From the NCBI GenBank assembly GCA_001816475.1, contig MHCC01000003.1, forward strand, positions 1 to 33,214: a stretch of DNA of 33,214 bases, given 5' to 3'. Positions 9,611 through 17,579 of the stretch are shown piece by piece. This stretch comes from Candidatus Blackburnbacteria bacterium RIFCSPLOWO2_01_FULL_40_20 (GTDB lineage: Bacteria; Patescibacteriota; Microgenomatia; UBA8517; UBA10165). The notes below the pieces were generated by a model. It was not told the DNA's origin. It saw only the letters and a list, made by a program, of their open reading frames with translations, and ran no database searches. Numbering within the stretch: the stretch's first letter is position 1; each line of letters opens with the position of its first letter. Made by a program: the position numbers and the translations under genes.

Positions 9611-9619
9611 TGCTATAAT
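9611..9619 (+). promoter_or_regulatory. Extended -10 promoter (TGCTATAAT) for the intergenic transcript upstream of secA
   Basis: TGnTATAAT match followed by about 230 nt lacking a long ORF. Confidence 0.5.
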
Positions 9620-9733
9620 CTTTTTAAACTAGATACGGCTTGAAAAATCGCTCCTATTTGCTCCTCTTGCGCACAATAAAATGGGTTGACACATGTTTTT
9701 ATTTTGCTTCATAGTGAATGCAGAACGTAAATC

Positions 9734-9819
9734 AAAACCCTGTTTTTTCTTTGTTCTTTTCTTACAAGTGCTTAAGCAAAAGAACATTTGCACTTGTAAT
9801 ATAGAAATATAAGGGTTTT
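9734..9819 (+). ncRNA. Candidate structured RNA / 5' leader with pseudoknot topology
   Basis: Outer stem AAAACCCT (9734-9741)/AGGGTTTT (9812-9819); inner GTTCTTTT (9753-9760)/AAAAGAAC (9778-9785) interleaved with TTACAAGTGC (9762-9771)/GCACTTGTAA (9790-9799). Confidence 0.4.
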
Positions 9820-9850
9820 AAAACGTTTTGGAGAAAAAGAGAGGTAGGTG

Positions 9851-9904
9851 ATGAAAATGGCAGCCAAAAAAAAGAAGAAGGCAGGAAAGAAAAAGAAGAG
9901 ATAA
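9851..9904 (+). CDS. 17-aa lysine-rich micro-peptide MKMAAKKKKKAGKKKKR
   Basis: ATG..TAA with purine-rich GAGAGGTAGGTG upstream; below the ORF-track length cutoff. Confidence 0.5.
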   Translation: MKMAAKKKKKAGKKKKR

Positions 9905-9922
9905 GTTCTCGAGAAAGGATGG

Positions 9923-9977
9923 GCCCACGCAAAGTAAAAGTTTTTGGTAATGAGATGTGGGCTTTTCCTGTTTTTTT
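9923..9977 (+). terminator. Possible terminator downstream of the Lys-rich micro-ORF
   Basis: GCCCAC (9923-9928)/GTGGGC (9957-9962), then TTTTCCTGTTTTTTT; loop is long. Confidence 0.4.
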
Positions 9978-10008
9978 GACACTAGTGATATCTCCAGGCA
10001 GCTTCAAA

Positions 10009-10017
10009 TGGTATAAT
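10009..10017 (+). promoter_or_regulatory. Extended -10 promoter (TGGTATAAT) for secA, overlapping the first repeat unit
   Basis: TGnTATAAT match; predicts a leader of about 150 nt. Confidence 0.6.
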
Positions 10018-10131
10018 CAATCTTGTAAACGCAAGATTTCATATGACTTTAAGTCAGAATCAATCTTGTAAACGCAAGATTTCATATGACTTTCAGTCAG
10101 AATCAATCTTGTAAACGCAAGATTTCATATG
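10015..10131 (+). repeat. Three tandem copies of a 43-nt hairpin repeat in the secA leader
   Basis: AATCAATCTTGTAAACGCAAGATTTCATATGACTTTAAGTCAG at 10015-10057, 10058-10100 (1 mismatch), and 10101-10131 (truncated). Confidence 0.95.
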
Positions 10132-10171
10132 GTTTCTTGTGTCACGAATTATTTGATCGGCCGTAATATAT

Positions 10172-12919
10172 ATGATAAATGTATTTTCAAGCCTATTTGA
10201 TCCCAATAAAAAAGAAGTTCAAAGACTCTCTGAGATTGTTGAAGAAATAAATAAACTTTCCCCAAAATTCGAGAAGTTAAAAGAAACAGATTTTGTGAAA
10301 AAGACTCTCGAGTACAAAGAAAGAATTAAAAAAGGAGAAGACTTAATAAAAGTGTTACCTGAAGCCTTTGCAATTGCTCGTGAGGCCTCAAGCCGCGCAA
10401 TCGGACTACGGCCCTACGATACACAGTTGATGGCCGGAATTGCGCTTTTTGAGGGCAAGATTTCAGAACAAAAAACGGGAGAAGGAAAAACATTGTCTGC
10501 TGTCGCCCCTCTTTATTTGCACGCTTTAGTTGGCCGTGGGGTTCATTTAGTAACGGTTAACGATTACTTGGCCCGACGTGACGCCGGCTGGAACGGGCCA
10601 ACTTTTAATTTGTTAGGACTTAAAGTTGCGTCAATTATTCAAGAAGGAAAGTCTTTTATTTACGATCCCGAGTTTAACGATCCAACACACGGGGACGAGA
10701 GGCTTGCTCATCTAAAGATGTGTTCCCGGCAAGAAGCATACAAGGCGGACATTGTTTACGGAACAAACAATGAGTTCGGATTTGATTACCTTCGAGACAA
10801 CATGGTTGGAGATGTCTCTGAAATGTCTCAGCGTGGACATTATTATGCAATTGTTGATGAGGTTGACTCTGTATTGGTTGACGAGGCCAGGACTCCACTT
10901 ATTATCTCTGCACCTGATGCAGAACCAACAGATAAATATTACAAGTTTGCAGAGTTAGTCAAAAGTTTATCCGCCGATACCGACTATACGGTTGACGAAA
11001 AAACAAAAACTGCAAATTTAACAGAACATGGAGTTGCAAAAGTTGAAAAACTTCTCGGTGTAACCAACCTTTACGAAAAAGATTTTGACACAATACACCA
11101 CGTTGAGAATGCACTTCGAGCAAGAACTCTATATCTAAAAGACAGAGACTATGTTGTCAAAGATAACGAGGTAACAATTGTTGATGAGTTTACAGGCAGA
11201 CTAATGTTTGGGCGGCGCTGGTCTGATGGTTTACATCAAGCAGTGGAAGCAAAAGAAGGCGCTCGAATTCAGCAAGAAAGTAAAACACTAGCCACTATAT
11301 CTTTCCAAAACTATTTTAGGTTGTATGAAAACTTGGCTGGGATGACGGGGACTGCTGCCACTGAAGCGGAAGAGTTTCATAAAATTTACAAACTTGATGT
11401 TGTTGTTATTCCAACCTACCGCCCCATGGTAAGAAAAGATCATTCGGACTCCATTTATAAAACAGCTAGGGCAAAATACGCAGCGGTGGTTCGCGAAGCA
11501 GACGAAGCAAGAAAGGAAGGCAGGCCAGTTTTAATTGGTACGACATCAATTGAAAAAAATGAAATAATCTCCGAATTCTTAAAACGTAAAAAAGTTCCCC
11601 ATAATGTCTTAAACGCCAAAAACCATGAAAGAGAGGCACAAATTATTGCCGAAGCGGGTAAACCAGGAAATGTAACTGTTGCAACCAACATGGCGGGTCG
11701 AGGAGTGGATATCATCTTGGGCGGTGAAAGGCCCGCTTCGCCGAAGCGCGAGCGAGGCGAGCCGGACGCACCTCCAGGAGTAGACCGCGCAACACACGAG
11801 AAGTCCAAAGCATATGAAGAATGGAAAAAACAACACGAGCTAGTTGTAAAAGCCGGTGGGCTATACGTTATCGGAACTGAACGACACGAGTCGCGAAGAA
11901 TTGATAATCAGTTGCGAGGCCGATCCGGGCGTTTGGGAGATCCGGGCTCAAGCAAATTTTACTTGTCACTTGAGGACGATTTGATGAGAATTTTTGGAGG
12001 AGACAGAATTGCTGGAATGATGGAACGTTTACAAATTCCAGAAGACCAGCCGATTGAAAACTCGTTAATTTCCCGTGCAATAGAACAAGCTCAACTAAAG
12101 GTGGAGGGTTTCCATTTTGATGCAAGAAAACGGGTTGTTGAGTATGATGACGTTGCAAATCAGCAAAGAGAAATTGTTTACAAACTAAGAAAGCAAGTTT
12201 TGCTTGGCGAGGAACTAAAGGAGAAAATTCGAGCTAGACTTGAAGAGCAAATAGTAGGAATTGTAAATTTGGTGTTTGCTGAGGCAGCTGGTGAAAATGT
12301 TAATTATGAACGGCTGTTGATGGCATTTTTGGAGATTGCGCCGTTTGATGATGAATCTCAAAAAAGATTACTTGAAAAAGTTAAAGACCTTAAAGATCAA
12401 GAAAAAATAACTTCATTTTTAACAGGACTGGTTGACGATCTTTACAAAAAACGTGAGGAACAAATGGGGCAGGAGTTGATGCGTCAAGCTGAGAAATATG
12501 CATTCCTCTCTTCAATTGATACTCTTTGGATTCAACATTTGGACAACTTGGATGATCTTCGAGAGGGTATTGGTCTTCGTGGTTACGGACAACGCGACCC
12601 ATTGGTTGAGTATAAAAATGAAGCCTTTGAACTTTTTGATCGCTTGATGGCGAATATTGATGCAAATGTTACTCGAAGAATCTTTAGGATGATTCCAAAC
12701 ATTGTCCAACAACCAACAATAGATGTTGAGGACGCAAAAACTAATGCTGATAAGTCAGACCAAACAGGATTGGTGCAAGTGTCCCCAATTGCCGGAGAAA
12801 CACCCCTAACCAGAGCGTCCAATCAGTCTAAGTCGAAGGACGAATTGGGACGAAACGACCCATGTTGGTGCGGTTCAGGTAAGAAGTTTAAAAAATGTCA
12901 CTATCCCTCTCTTGGGTAA
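10172..12919 (+). CDS. secA: Preprotein translocase ATPase SecA
   Basis: 'LRPYDTQLMAGIALFEGKISEQKTGEGKTLSAVAPLYLHAL', 'YYAIVDEVDSVLVDEARTPLIIS', 'GTERHESRRIDNQLRGRSGRLGDPGSSKFYLSLEDDLMR', C-terminal 'RNDPCWCGSGKKFKKCH'. Confidence 0.97.
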   Translation: MINVFSSLFDPNKKEVQRLSEIVEEINKLSPKFEKLKETDFVKKTLEYKERIKKGEDLIKVLPEAFAIAREASSRAIGLRPYDTQLMAGIALFEGKISEQKTGEGKTLSAVAPLYLHALVGRGVHLVTVNDYLARRDAGWNGPTFNLLGLKVASIIQEGKSFIYDPEFNDPTHGDERLAHLKMCSRQEAYKADIVYGTNNEFGFDYLRDNMVGDVSEMSQRGHYYAIVDEVDSVLVDEARTPLIISAPDAEPTDKYYKFAELVKSLSADTDYTVDEKTKTANLTEHGVAKVEKLLGVTNLYEKDFDTIHHVENALRARTLYLKDRDYVVKDNEVTIVDEFTGRLMFGRRWSDGLHQAVEAKEGARIQQESKTLATISFQNYFRLYENLAGMTGTAATEAEEFHKIYKLDVVVIPTYRPMVRKDHSDSIYKTARAKYAAVVREADEARKEGRPVLIGTTSIEKNEIISEFLKRKKVPHNVLNAKNHEREAQIIAEAGKPGNVTVATNMAGRGVDIILGGERPASPKRERGEPDAPPGVDRATHEKSKAYEEWKKQHELVVKAGGLYVIGTERHESRRIDNQLRGRSGRLGDPGSSKFYLSLEDDLMRIFGGDRIAGMMERLQIPEDQPIENSLISRAIEQAQLKVEGFHFDARKRVVEYDDVANQQREIVYKLRKQVLLGEELKEKIRARLEEQIVGIVNLVFAEAAGENVNYERLLMAFLEIAPFDDESQKRLLEKVKDLKDQEKITSFLTGLVDDLYKKREEQMGQELMRQAEKYAFLSSIDTLWIQHLDNLDDLREGIGLRGYGQRDPLVEYKNEAFELFDRLMANIDANVTRRIFRMIPNIVQQPTIDVEDAKTNADKSDQTGLVQVSPIAGETPLTRASNQSKSKDELGRNDPCWCGSGKKFKKCHYPSLG
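11731..11775. repeat. GC-rich palindromic insert within secA
   Basis: GCCCGCTTCGCCGAAGCGCGAGCGAGGCGAGCCGGACGCACCTCC; CGCTTCG-C-CGAAGCG hairpin; encodes extra residues (RPASPKRERGEPDAPPG) between conserved SecA blocks. Confidence 0.5.
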
Positions 12920-12952
12920 TTATCCCGAGGCGGTAGCCCATTCGAGTCTGAG

Positions 12953-13026
12953 CTATGTTCATTCCTCAGACCTTCGGTTCTGAGACTACTCAGGTTCGAA
13001 GAAGTCGAAGACCTATGTTTACTCCT
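12953..13026. repeat. Intergenic mosaic repeat downstream of secA
   Basis: Direct repeat CTATGTTCATTCCT (12953-12966) / CTATGTTTACTCCT (13013-13026) flanking a CTCAGACC-TTCG-GTTCTGAG hairpin. Confidence 0.6.
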
Positions 13027-13061
13027 GGGGTGACAAAGTGACATAGTAACAAAATACTCAC

Positions 13062-13400
13062 ATGATTATTACCAAGTCAGAACCTTTTACAAAAGAAGAA
13101 ATAGGACAATTAAGAGAACTGTTTGATGTTTATATCAAAACCGTGATTGATGTTGAAAGAAAAGTTTGCTCTGCCGGAATGGATAGACATTTTGAAGGCG
13201 AAGAAATTCTATTGGATCAAGGATCAAAACAGTCTAACGTTTGGGGTGGAGGAATGGATGTAACTACAAAGGTTGTTGATTTTAATTCCTTTATTAATAT
13301 CAGACCGAATGATAATAATACGAGCAATGAAATACAGAACACGGAGATTAGAAAAAGATATGAGGAATTAACTAAGTATTTTTTTAAGGAGATTTTCTAA
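13062..13400 (+). CDS. DUF5674-like protein
   Basis: Pattern 'VIDVERKVCSAGMDRHFEGEEILLDQGSKQSNVWGGGM' resembles the DUF5674 family. Confidence 0.65.
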   Translation: MIITKSEPFTKEEIGQLRELFDVYIKTVIDVERKVCSAGMDRHFEGEEILLDQGSKQSNVWGGGMDVTTKVVDFNSFINIRPNDNNTSNEIQNTEIRKRYEELTKYFFKEIF

Positions 13401-13401
13401 A

Positions 13402-13689
13402 ATGGAGACGAAAATTATTATTGAATCTCTATCGATGGATTTGTTAAGAGCGGCATTGGGACTTCACAGGGGATCGGCAAGGATGGCTGAAGTTTTTAAA
13501 AAGGAGGCATTAAAAAGGATCGAGGAGTTGGAAGGCCAAAGTTCTAATCCTTATATTGACATGCTTGTGAACAAAACTAGAATTGTTTTGGAAAGTGACA
13601 GAGAGCGGACGGCAGAGGATTTATTGATGTATAGTATTCTCTTTCGAAACTTTGTTCAAAAGATAGAAGTTGACAAACTTTTTGTGTAG
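13402..13689 (+). CDS. Hypothetical protein
   Basis: ORF immediately downstream of the DUF5674-like gene, same strand. Confidence 0.6.
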   Translation: METKIIIESLSMDLLRAALGLHRGSARMAEVFKKEALKRIEELEGQSSNPYIDMLVNKTRIVLESDRERTAEDLLMYSILFRNFVQKIEVDKLFV

Positions 13690-13705
13690 TTACTCCAAGA
13701 GAGGG

Positions 13706-14659
13706 TTAGACCTTTTTCAATTTTGCAATATAAAATGCTTCCATCAAATCAGTCGGCAAGATACGAGCGGTATTTTTAATTCTTTGGTCAAATTTTTTAC
13801 CCCCCCACTCCATAATTGGATTTAATATTTCCAAGTCTGGAATATTTATTGGTTCAATTTCAACACCTTCTTCTTTTTTAAGTATCCAATCGATTACTGC
13901 TTCGTTTTCCTCAGGCGCAAGCGTGCAAGTTGAGTAAACGATAATCCCTCCTGGTTTTGTTGCAGAAATTGCGGAACGCAGAAGAAACTTTTGGCGTTGC
14001 GAGAGTTCTTCAATTTTTTTAGTTGACCAGTTATTGAAAGTCTTGGGTTGGTTGCAATTAAATTTTCCTTCAAGACTACAAGGGACATCGGCCAACGACC
14101 TATCAAAATATTGAGGATATTTTTTCCAAAGAATCTGCCCGGGCATTCTTGTAAGTTTTGTATTCGTTATTCCTTGGAGCTTTAAGTTTGCATCAAGTTT
14201 AAAAAGTCTTACGCGGCTTAAATCGTTTGCAATAATTTCACCGGTGTTTTTCATAATTGATGCGACTTGTGTAGTTTTACTTCCAGGAGCTGCTGCAATA
14301 TCAAGTATTGTTTCGTTTGGCTGTGGATCGAGCACAAGCGGGGGAATCATACTTGAAAGGCCTTGGACGTACAAATATCCTTCGCGATAAAGGTCTGTTC
14401 CCATAAGTTTTCCCAACGAAGCATTCGCGTCTCCCTCTAGAATGAATGCATCTTTGTACCATTCAGCTCGTTTTGTTCGTAAATCGAAATCGTTTAATTT
14501 GCTTTCAAGCTTGTCCGAAGAGATCTTTAATGTATTTGCGCGCAATGTTGTTGGTTTTTTGACACAATAAGAATTTAAGACATTCTCTAGAGAGTCGTAT
14601 GGGGCAATTTCTTTAATACGCTCCATAAACTTTTCTGGCAATTTACCTAAATGTTCCAT
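13706..14659 (-). CDS. NOL1/NOP2/Sun family RNA (cytosine-C5) methyltransferase (RsmB/RsmF-like)
   Basis: 'ILDIAAAPGSKTTQVASIM', 'DRSLADVPCSLEGKF', 'GGIIVYSTCTLAPEENEAVIDWIL' (TCT catalytic motif). Confidence 0.9.
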   Translation of the reverse strand: MEHLGKLPEKFMERIKEIAPYDSLENVLNSYCVKKPTTLRANTLKISSDKLESKLNDFDLRTKRAEWYKDAFILEGDANASLGKLMGTDLYREGYLYVQGLSSMIPPLVLDPQPNETILDIAAAPGSKTTQVASIMKNTGEIIANDLSRVRLFKLDANLKLQGITNTKLTRMPGQILWKKYPQYFDRSLADVPCSLEGKFNCNQPKTFNNWSTKKIEELSQRQKFLLRSAISATKPGGIIVYSTCTLAPEENEAVIDWILKKEEGVEIEPINIPDLEILNPIMEWGGKKFDQRIKNTARILPTDLMEAFYIAKLKKV

Positions 14660-14702
14660 TTTATAAAATAGTGTAAAATATCATCAAGTATATCAAACAA
14701 GT

Positions 14703-15464
14703 ATGGGATTAGTTAAACCGCCATGGACTGACAATGATTTTTTTGAAAATTGTCCTTTTAATTATTGTGACCATTTTGGAAATAGAAAGCGGTTGGGACT
14801 ACTTTGTAAAATTTGTGAAGAAACAAAATATTTAGATGAAGAGCGGATGGATTTTTCTTATATTGAAGAAATTGTAAAGCCAAATTTGGTAAAGTTGCGC
14901 TACAGGGGTAGCGAAGAAGCTTGGGAAAGAGTGATTAAGGAAAGAACAATCGAGGATATTGCAGAGGGACCACTGCTTCTGGAGTACTACGCCTATTCTC
15001 TATCTCGTTACTATGCAGCTTTGGTTAGGTTGATGATTAGGACTTTATCAATTGTTCCCCGGGGTGTTGATTTGGATCTTATGGAAAAAGCGCTTGATGC
15101 TTTCACCCATGCAGAGCATTGTATTCCAGCTAAAATAAGACGAGCCTACCTTTCTCGCGAAAGAGATAAAAGGGCATTGGTAAAATGTTTTGATGATAAA
15201 ACATCTGCACTTTTTGCTTATATGGCGGCCGAGAGAAATTCAAGAGCTTTTCAAGCACTTGCCAACCATGAACCATTACATACTATTCGTGAAAGAAATT
15301 TAAGATTGGTGAAGTTGAGTCTAACGGTTTGTGAAGTAATAAGACGAGAATTTATCGGCGAGAATTTAAAGTACGAGGAGTTTGGTTGCGAAGAATATGA
15401 TCAATGTTTCGAAAAATACGCAAAAAACACCGTCAAAATTGCAAAGAATCAAAGCGAAGCTTAA
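14703..15464 (+). CDS. Hypothetical protein with N-terminal Cys cluster
   Basis: 253-aa ORF; 'CPFNYCDHFGNRKRLGLLCKICEE' possible metal-binding segment; no family recognised. Confidence 0.6.
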   Translation: MGLVKPPWTDNDFFENCPFNYCDHFGNRKRLGLLCKICEETKYLDEERMDFSYIEEIVKPNLVKLRYRGSEEAWERVIKERTIEDIAEGPLLLEYYAYSLSRYYAALVRLMIRTLSIVPRGVDLDLMEKALDAFTHAEHCIPAKIRRAYLSRERDKRALVKCFDDKTSALFAYMAAERNSRAFQALANHEPLHTIRERNLRLVKLSLTVCEVIRREFIGENLKYEEFGCEEYDQCFEKYAKNTVKIAKNQSEA

Positions 15465-16116
15465 CATAAGTTAATATTCCTTTTATTGCATCCTTAGCTT
15501 TTATTTTCTTGCCCTTCTCATAACTTCTCGGTTTGTAGGAAATTGGTACTTCAAGCAATAGAATTTTTTTCTTTGCAAGTTGTGCTGTTATTTCCGCTTC
15601 TATTTCAAAACCGTTAGATGAAAGATCTAAAGATTTTGCAATTTTTGTAGGAATTAATTTATAACAAGTGTATGAATCGGTGAGTTGGGTGCCATACAAA
15701 AGATTGCAAAATTGAGTTAACAGGACATTCCCTAGATAGGTTCTCAAGTAAGCTTTGGGATTTGAAGAAATTATTCTAGATCCATAAACAACATGATTCT
15801 TGCCGGCTTTTTCAATAAGTTTCTTGTATTCTTTTGGATTGTACTCAAGGTCAGCATCTTGAATTATTACAAAGTCTCCTGTAATTTTCTTAAAAGCCCA
15901 TCTTACCGCTGCCCCTTTACCCAGATTGCTTAAGTGAGTCAAAACGGTGAACTTTTTTTTGCTTTTAAACGCCTTTAGTATTTTAGGTGTATTATCAGTT
16001 GAACCATCGTCAATAACTAATATTTCGTGAATAAGTTCGTGCGAATCGAGTACTTTTAACACTTTTAATATAGTTTTACTCTCGTTAAGAGTGGGGACGA
16101 CGACAGATAATTTCAT
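15433..16116 (-). CDS. GT2 glycosyltransferase (polyprenol-phosphate hexosyltransferase-like)
   Basis: 'LSVVVPTLNESKTILKVLK...EILVIDDGSTDNTPKIL...GDFVIIQDADLEYNPKEY'. Confidence 0.85.
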   Translation of the reverse strand: MKLSVVVPTLNESKTILKVLKVLDSHELIHEILVIDDGSTDNTPKILKAFKSKKKFTVLTHLSNLGKGAAVRWAFKKITGDFVIIQDADLEYNPKEYKKLIEKAGKNHVVYGSRIISSNPKAYLRTYLGNVLLTQFCNLLYGTQLTDSYTCYKLIPTKIAKSLDLSSNGFEIEAEITAQLAKKKILLLEVPISYKPRSYEKGKKIKAKDAIKGILTYVKLRFDSLQF

Positions 16117-16123
16117 ATCAGTA

Positions 16124-16129
16124 ATTTTA
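16124..16129 (-). promoter_or_regulatory. -10 box (TAAAAT) 7 nt before the GT2 start codon
   Basis: Minus strand: TAAAAT-TACTGAT-ATG. Confidence 0.5.
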
Positions 16130-16161
16130 CTGTATTTGGGAATTTACACAACCCAGCGGAG

Positions 16162-16581
16162 TTATTTACGGAACGGAAGAATGGTTTTGTTACTTTTTAT
16201 TGGAATATTATAGTTTTTGATTTCAAAAGTCTGGTCAAAGTCTTTCTTGTTTTTACTTAGCATTCCTCGGACGATAACCCTATGCCCCACTTTCATGTCT
16301 GATAACTTAATCAACCTTCCGCGTTTGTCCTTTAGTGAGGTTGAACCAGATGTTGGAACTATTGTTCTGTTTTTATCTGAAATGCTAAGCGAAAGTTCTG
16401 AATTTGAAATTGATGTAATTTTCCCAAAAACTGTTTTTACTTTCGGGCGGGAAGTATCTTTTTTAAATATACTAGTTAGGTTTATCTTCTCTGTAAAAAA
16501 GTTGGATATTGCATGTACGGGTGTTGTTGCATAGACAAGTAAAATTATAATTGTAAGTAGGAAGATTGGTAATTTTTGCAT
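16162..16581 (-). CDS. Secreted hypothetical protein (DUF5666/OB-fold-like)
   Basis: Signal-peptide-like N-terminus; 'VFGKITSISNSELSLSISDKNRTIVPTSGSTSLKDKRGRLIKLSDMKVGHRVIVRGML'. Confidence 0.5.
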   Translation of the reverse strand: MQKLPIFLLTIIILLVYATTPVHAISNFFTEKINLTSIFKKDTSRPKVKTVFGKITSISNSELSLSISDKNRTIVPTSGSTSLKDKRGRLIKLSDMKVGHRVIVRGMLSKNKKDFDQTFEIKNYNIPIKSNKTILPFRK

Positions 16582-16586
16582 AGAGC

Positions 16587-16958
16587 TTAGTCGTATTTGG
16601 TAATTTCTTTTATTCGTTGAGGAAACGAAAATATATCAATTTTCCTTGACACAAATATTAAGATTACGGGAGAAAGAAATATTCCAACGAGCAAGCTCTT
16701 TTCTAAACTTTCCCAAAAGAATGATCCAACCTCTTGCATTTCTGGCAATAAGGTTTTCCATTCATATTCAATTGTAAAAAGTATTTCAAAAATCCCTTGT
16801 TCTGATAAATATGCAACTGTTTGATATAGGGCAGATATGAAAATAAGAAAAAGAAATATAAATAATGGAGATATTACGATAAATAGCTTAATAATTCGCC
16901 ATTTTTCACTTGCGGCAACTCGGTGCATAACAATTGGTGTAAGTATTTCAGACTTCAT
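16587..16958 (-). CDS. Small two-TM membrane protein, possible sigma-factor partner
   Basis: Start codon overlaps the end of the sigma-factor ORF; two hydrophobic segments. Confidence 0.55.
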   Translation of the reverse strand: MKSEILTPIVMHRVAASEKWRIIKLFIVISPLFIFLFLIFISALYQTVAYLSEQGIFEILFTIEYEWKTLLPEMQEVGSFFWESLEKSLLVGIFLSPVILIFVSRKIDIFSFPQRIKEITKYD

Positions 16959-17481
16959 ATTCAACCATCATTTTGTATAGACTTGCTTTGCCTCTTTTTA
17001 GTCTAGTTCTTAAGGTGTTAACTGGAATATTTAAAGATTTTGCAAGGCGTTGGTAATCAAGTTCTAAGAAATAATATCCCCAAACTGGCTGAAAGTAAAT
17101 TCTTGGCAACTTGTTTAAGGCGGATCTCAATCTTTTAATTTCGTCACTTTTTGCTAGTTTTTCAATTAACGAAGGATGGTTGTCCGGAAACGTATTTTCA
17201 AGTTTTGTTAAGCGGGCGTTTTTACGGATATAGTCAAGGCAATAGTTGGTAGCAATCTGGTAAAGCCATGGTTTAAAGGGGCGATGGGAGTCAAACGTTA
17301 TTAGTTTTTGGAAAGCACGAAGAAAAACCTCTTGTGTCGCGTCTTCTGCTGCGGGAGCACGTTTCAAAATTCGCAAGGAGTGCGAGTATATTAATTTTTC
17401 ATAGCGGCGCACAAGTACTTCGTATGACGAAAGTACTCCCCTTAATGTATCTTGAACTAGTTCAGAATCGCCTTTTTCCAC
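16948..17481 (-). CDS. ECF-type RNA polymerase sigma factor (copy A)
   Basis: 'RYEKLIYSHSLRILKRAPAAEDATQEVFLRAFQKL...PWLYQIATNYCLDYIRKN' sigma2 and C-terminal HTH; GTG start. Confidence 0.85.
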   Translation of the reverse strand: MEKGDSELVQDTLRGVLSSYEVLVRRYEKLIYSHSLRILKRAPAAEDATQEVFLRAFQKLITFDSHRPFKPWLYQIATNYCLDYIRKNARLTKLENTFPDNHPSLIEKLAKSDEIKRLRSALNKLPRIYFQPVWGYYFLELDYQRLAKSLNIPVNTLRTRLKRGKASLYKMMVEYEV

Positions 17482-17488
17482 GCCTCTT

Positions 17489-17494
17489 ATTGTA
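17489..17494 (-). promoter_or_regulatory. -10 box (TACAAT) 7 nt before the sigma-factor A GTG start
   Basis: Minus strand: TACAAT-AAGAGGC-GTG. Confidence 0.5.
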
Positions 17495-17579
17495 TTACGT
17501 TAATATGTTCTAAAAGTTTCTTTTTGCACGAGCACATTACTTCGACTTGATAGTCCCTCTTGCTATTTTACCAGAAGCC

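Noticed and set aside
9620-9970. Intergenic RNA with a short ORF considered as tmRNA
   Set aside because: No tRNA-like acceptor/T-arm, no CCA end, and the peptide does not resemble a proteolysis tag.
9976-9981. TTGACA as -35 for secA
   Set aside because: Spacing to the TATAAT at 10012 is about 30 nt, too long for a standard promoter; the extended -10 is sufficient.
10015-10131. Short tandem repeats considered as a CRISPR array
   Set aside because: Units are directly adjacent with no unique spacers, only three copies, and no cas genes nearby.
11455-12822. Several minus-strand ORFs inside secA
   Set aside because: Fully antisense to conserved SecA coding sequence, no recognisable domains.
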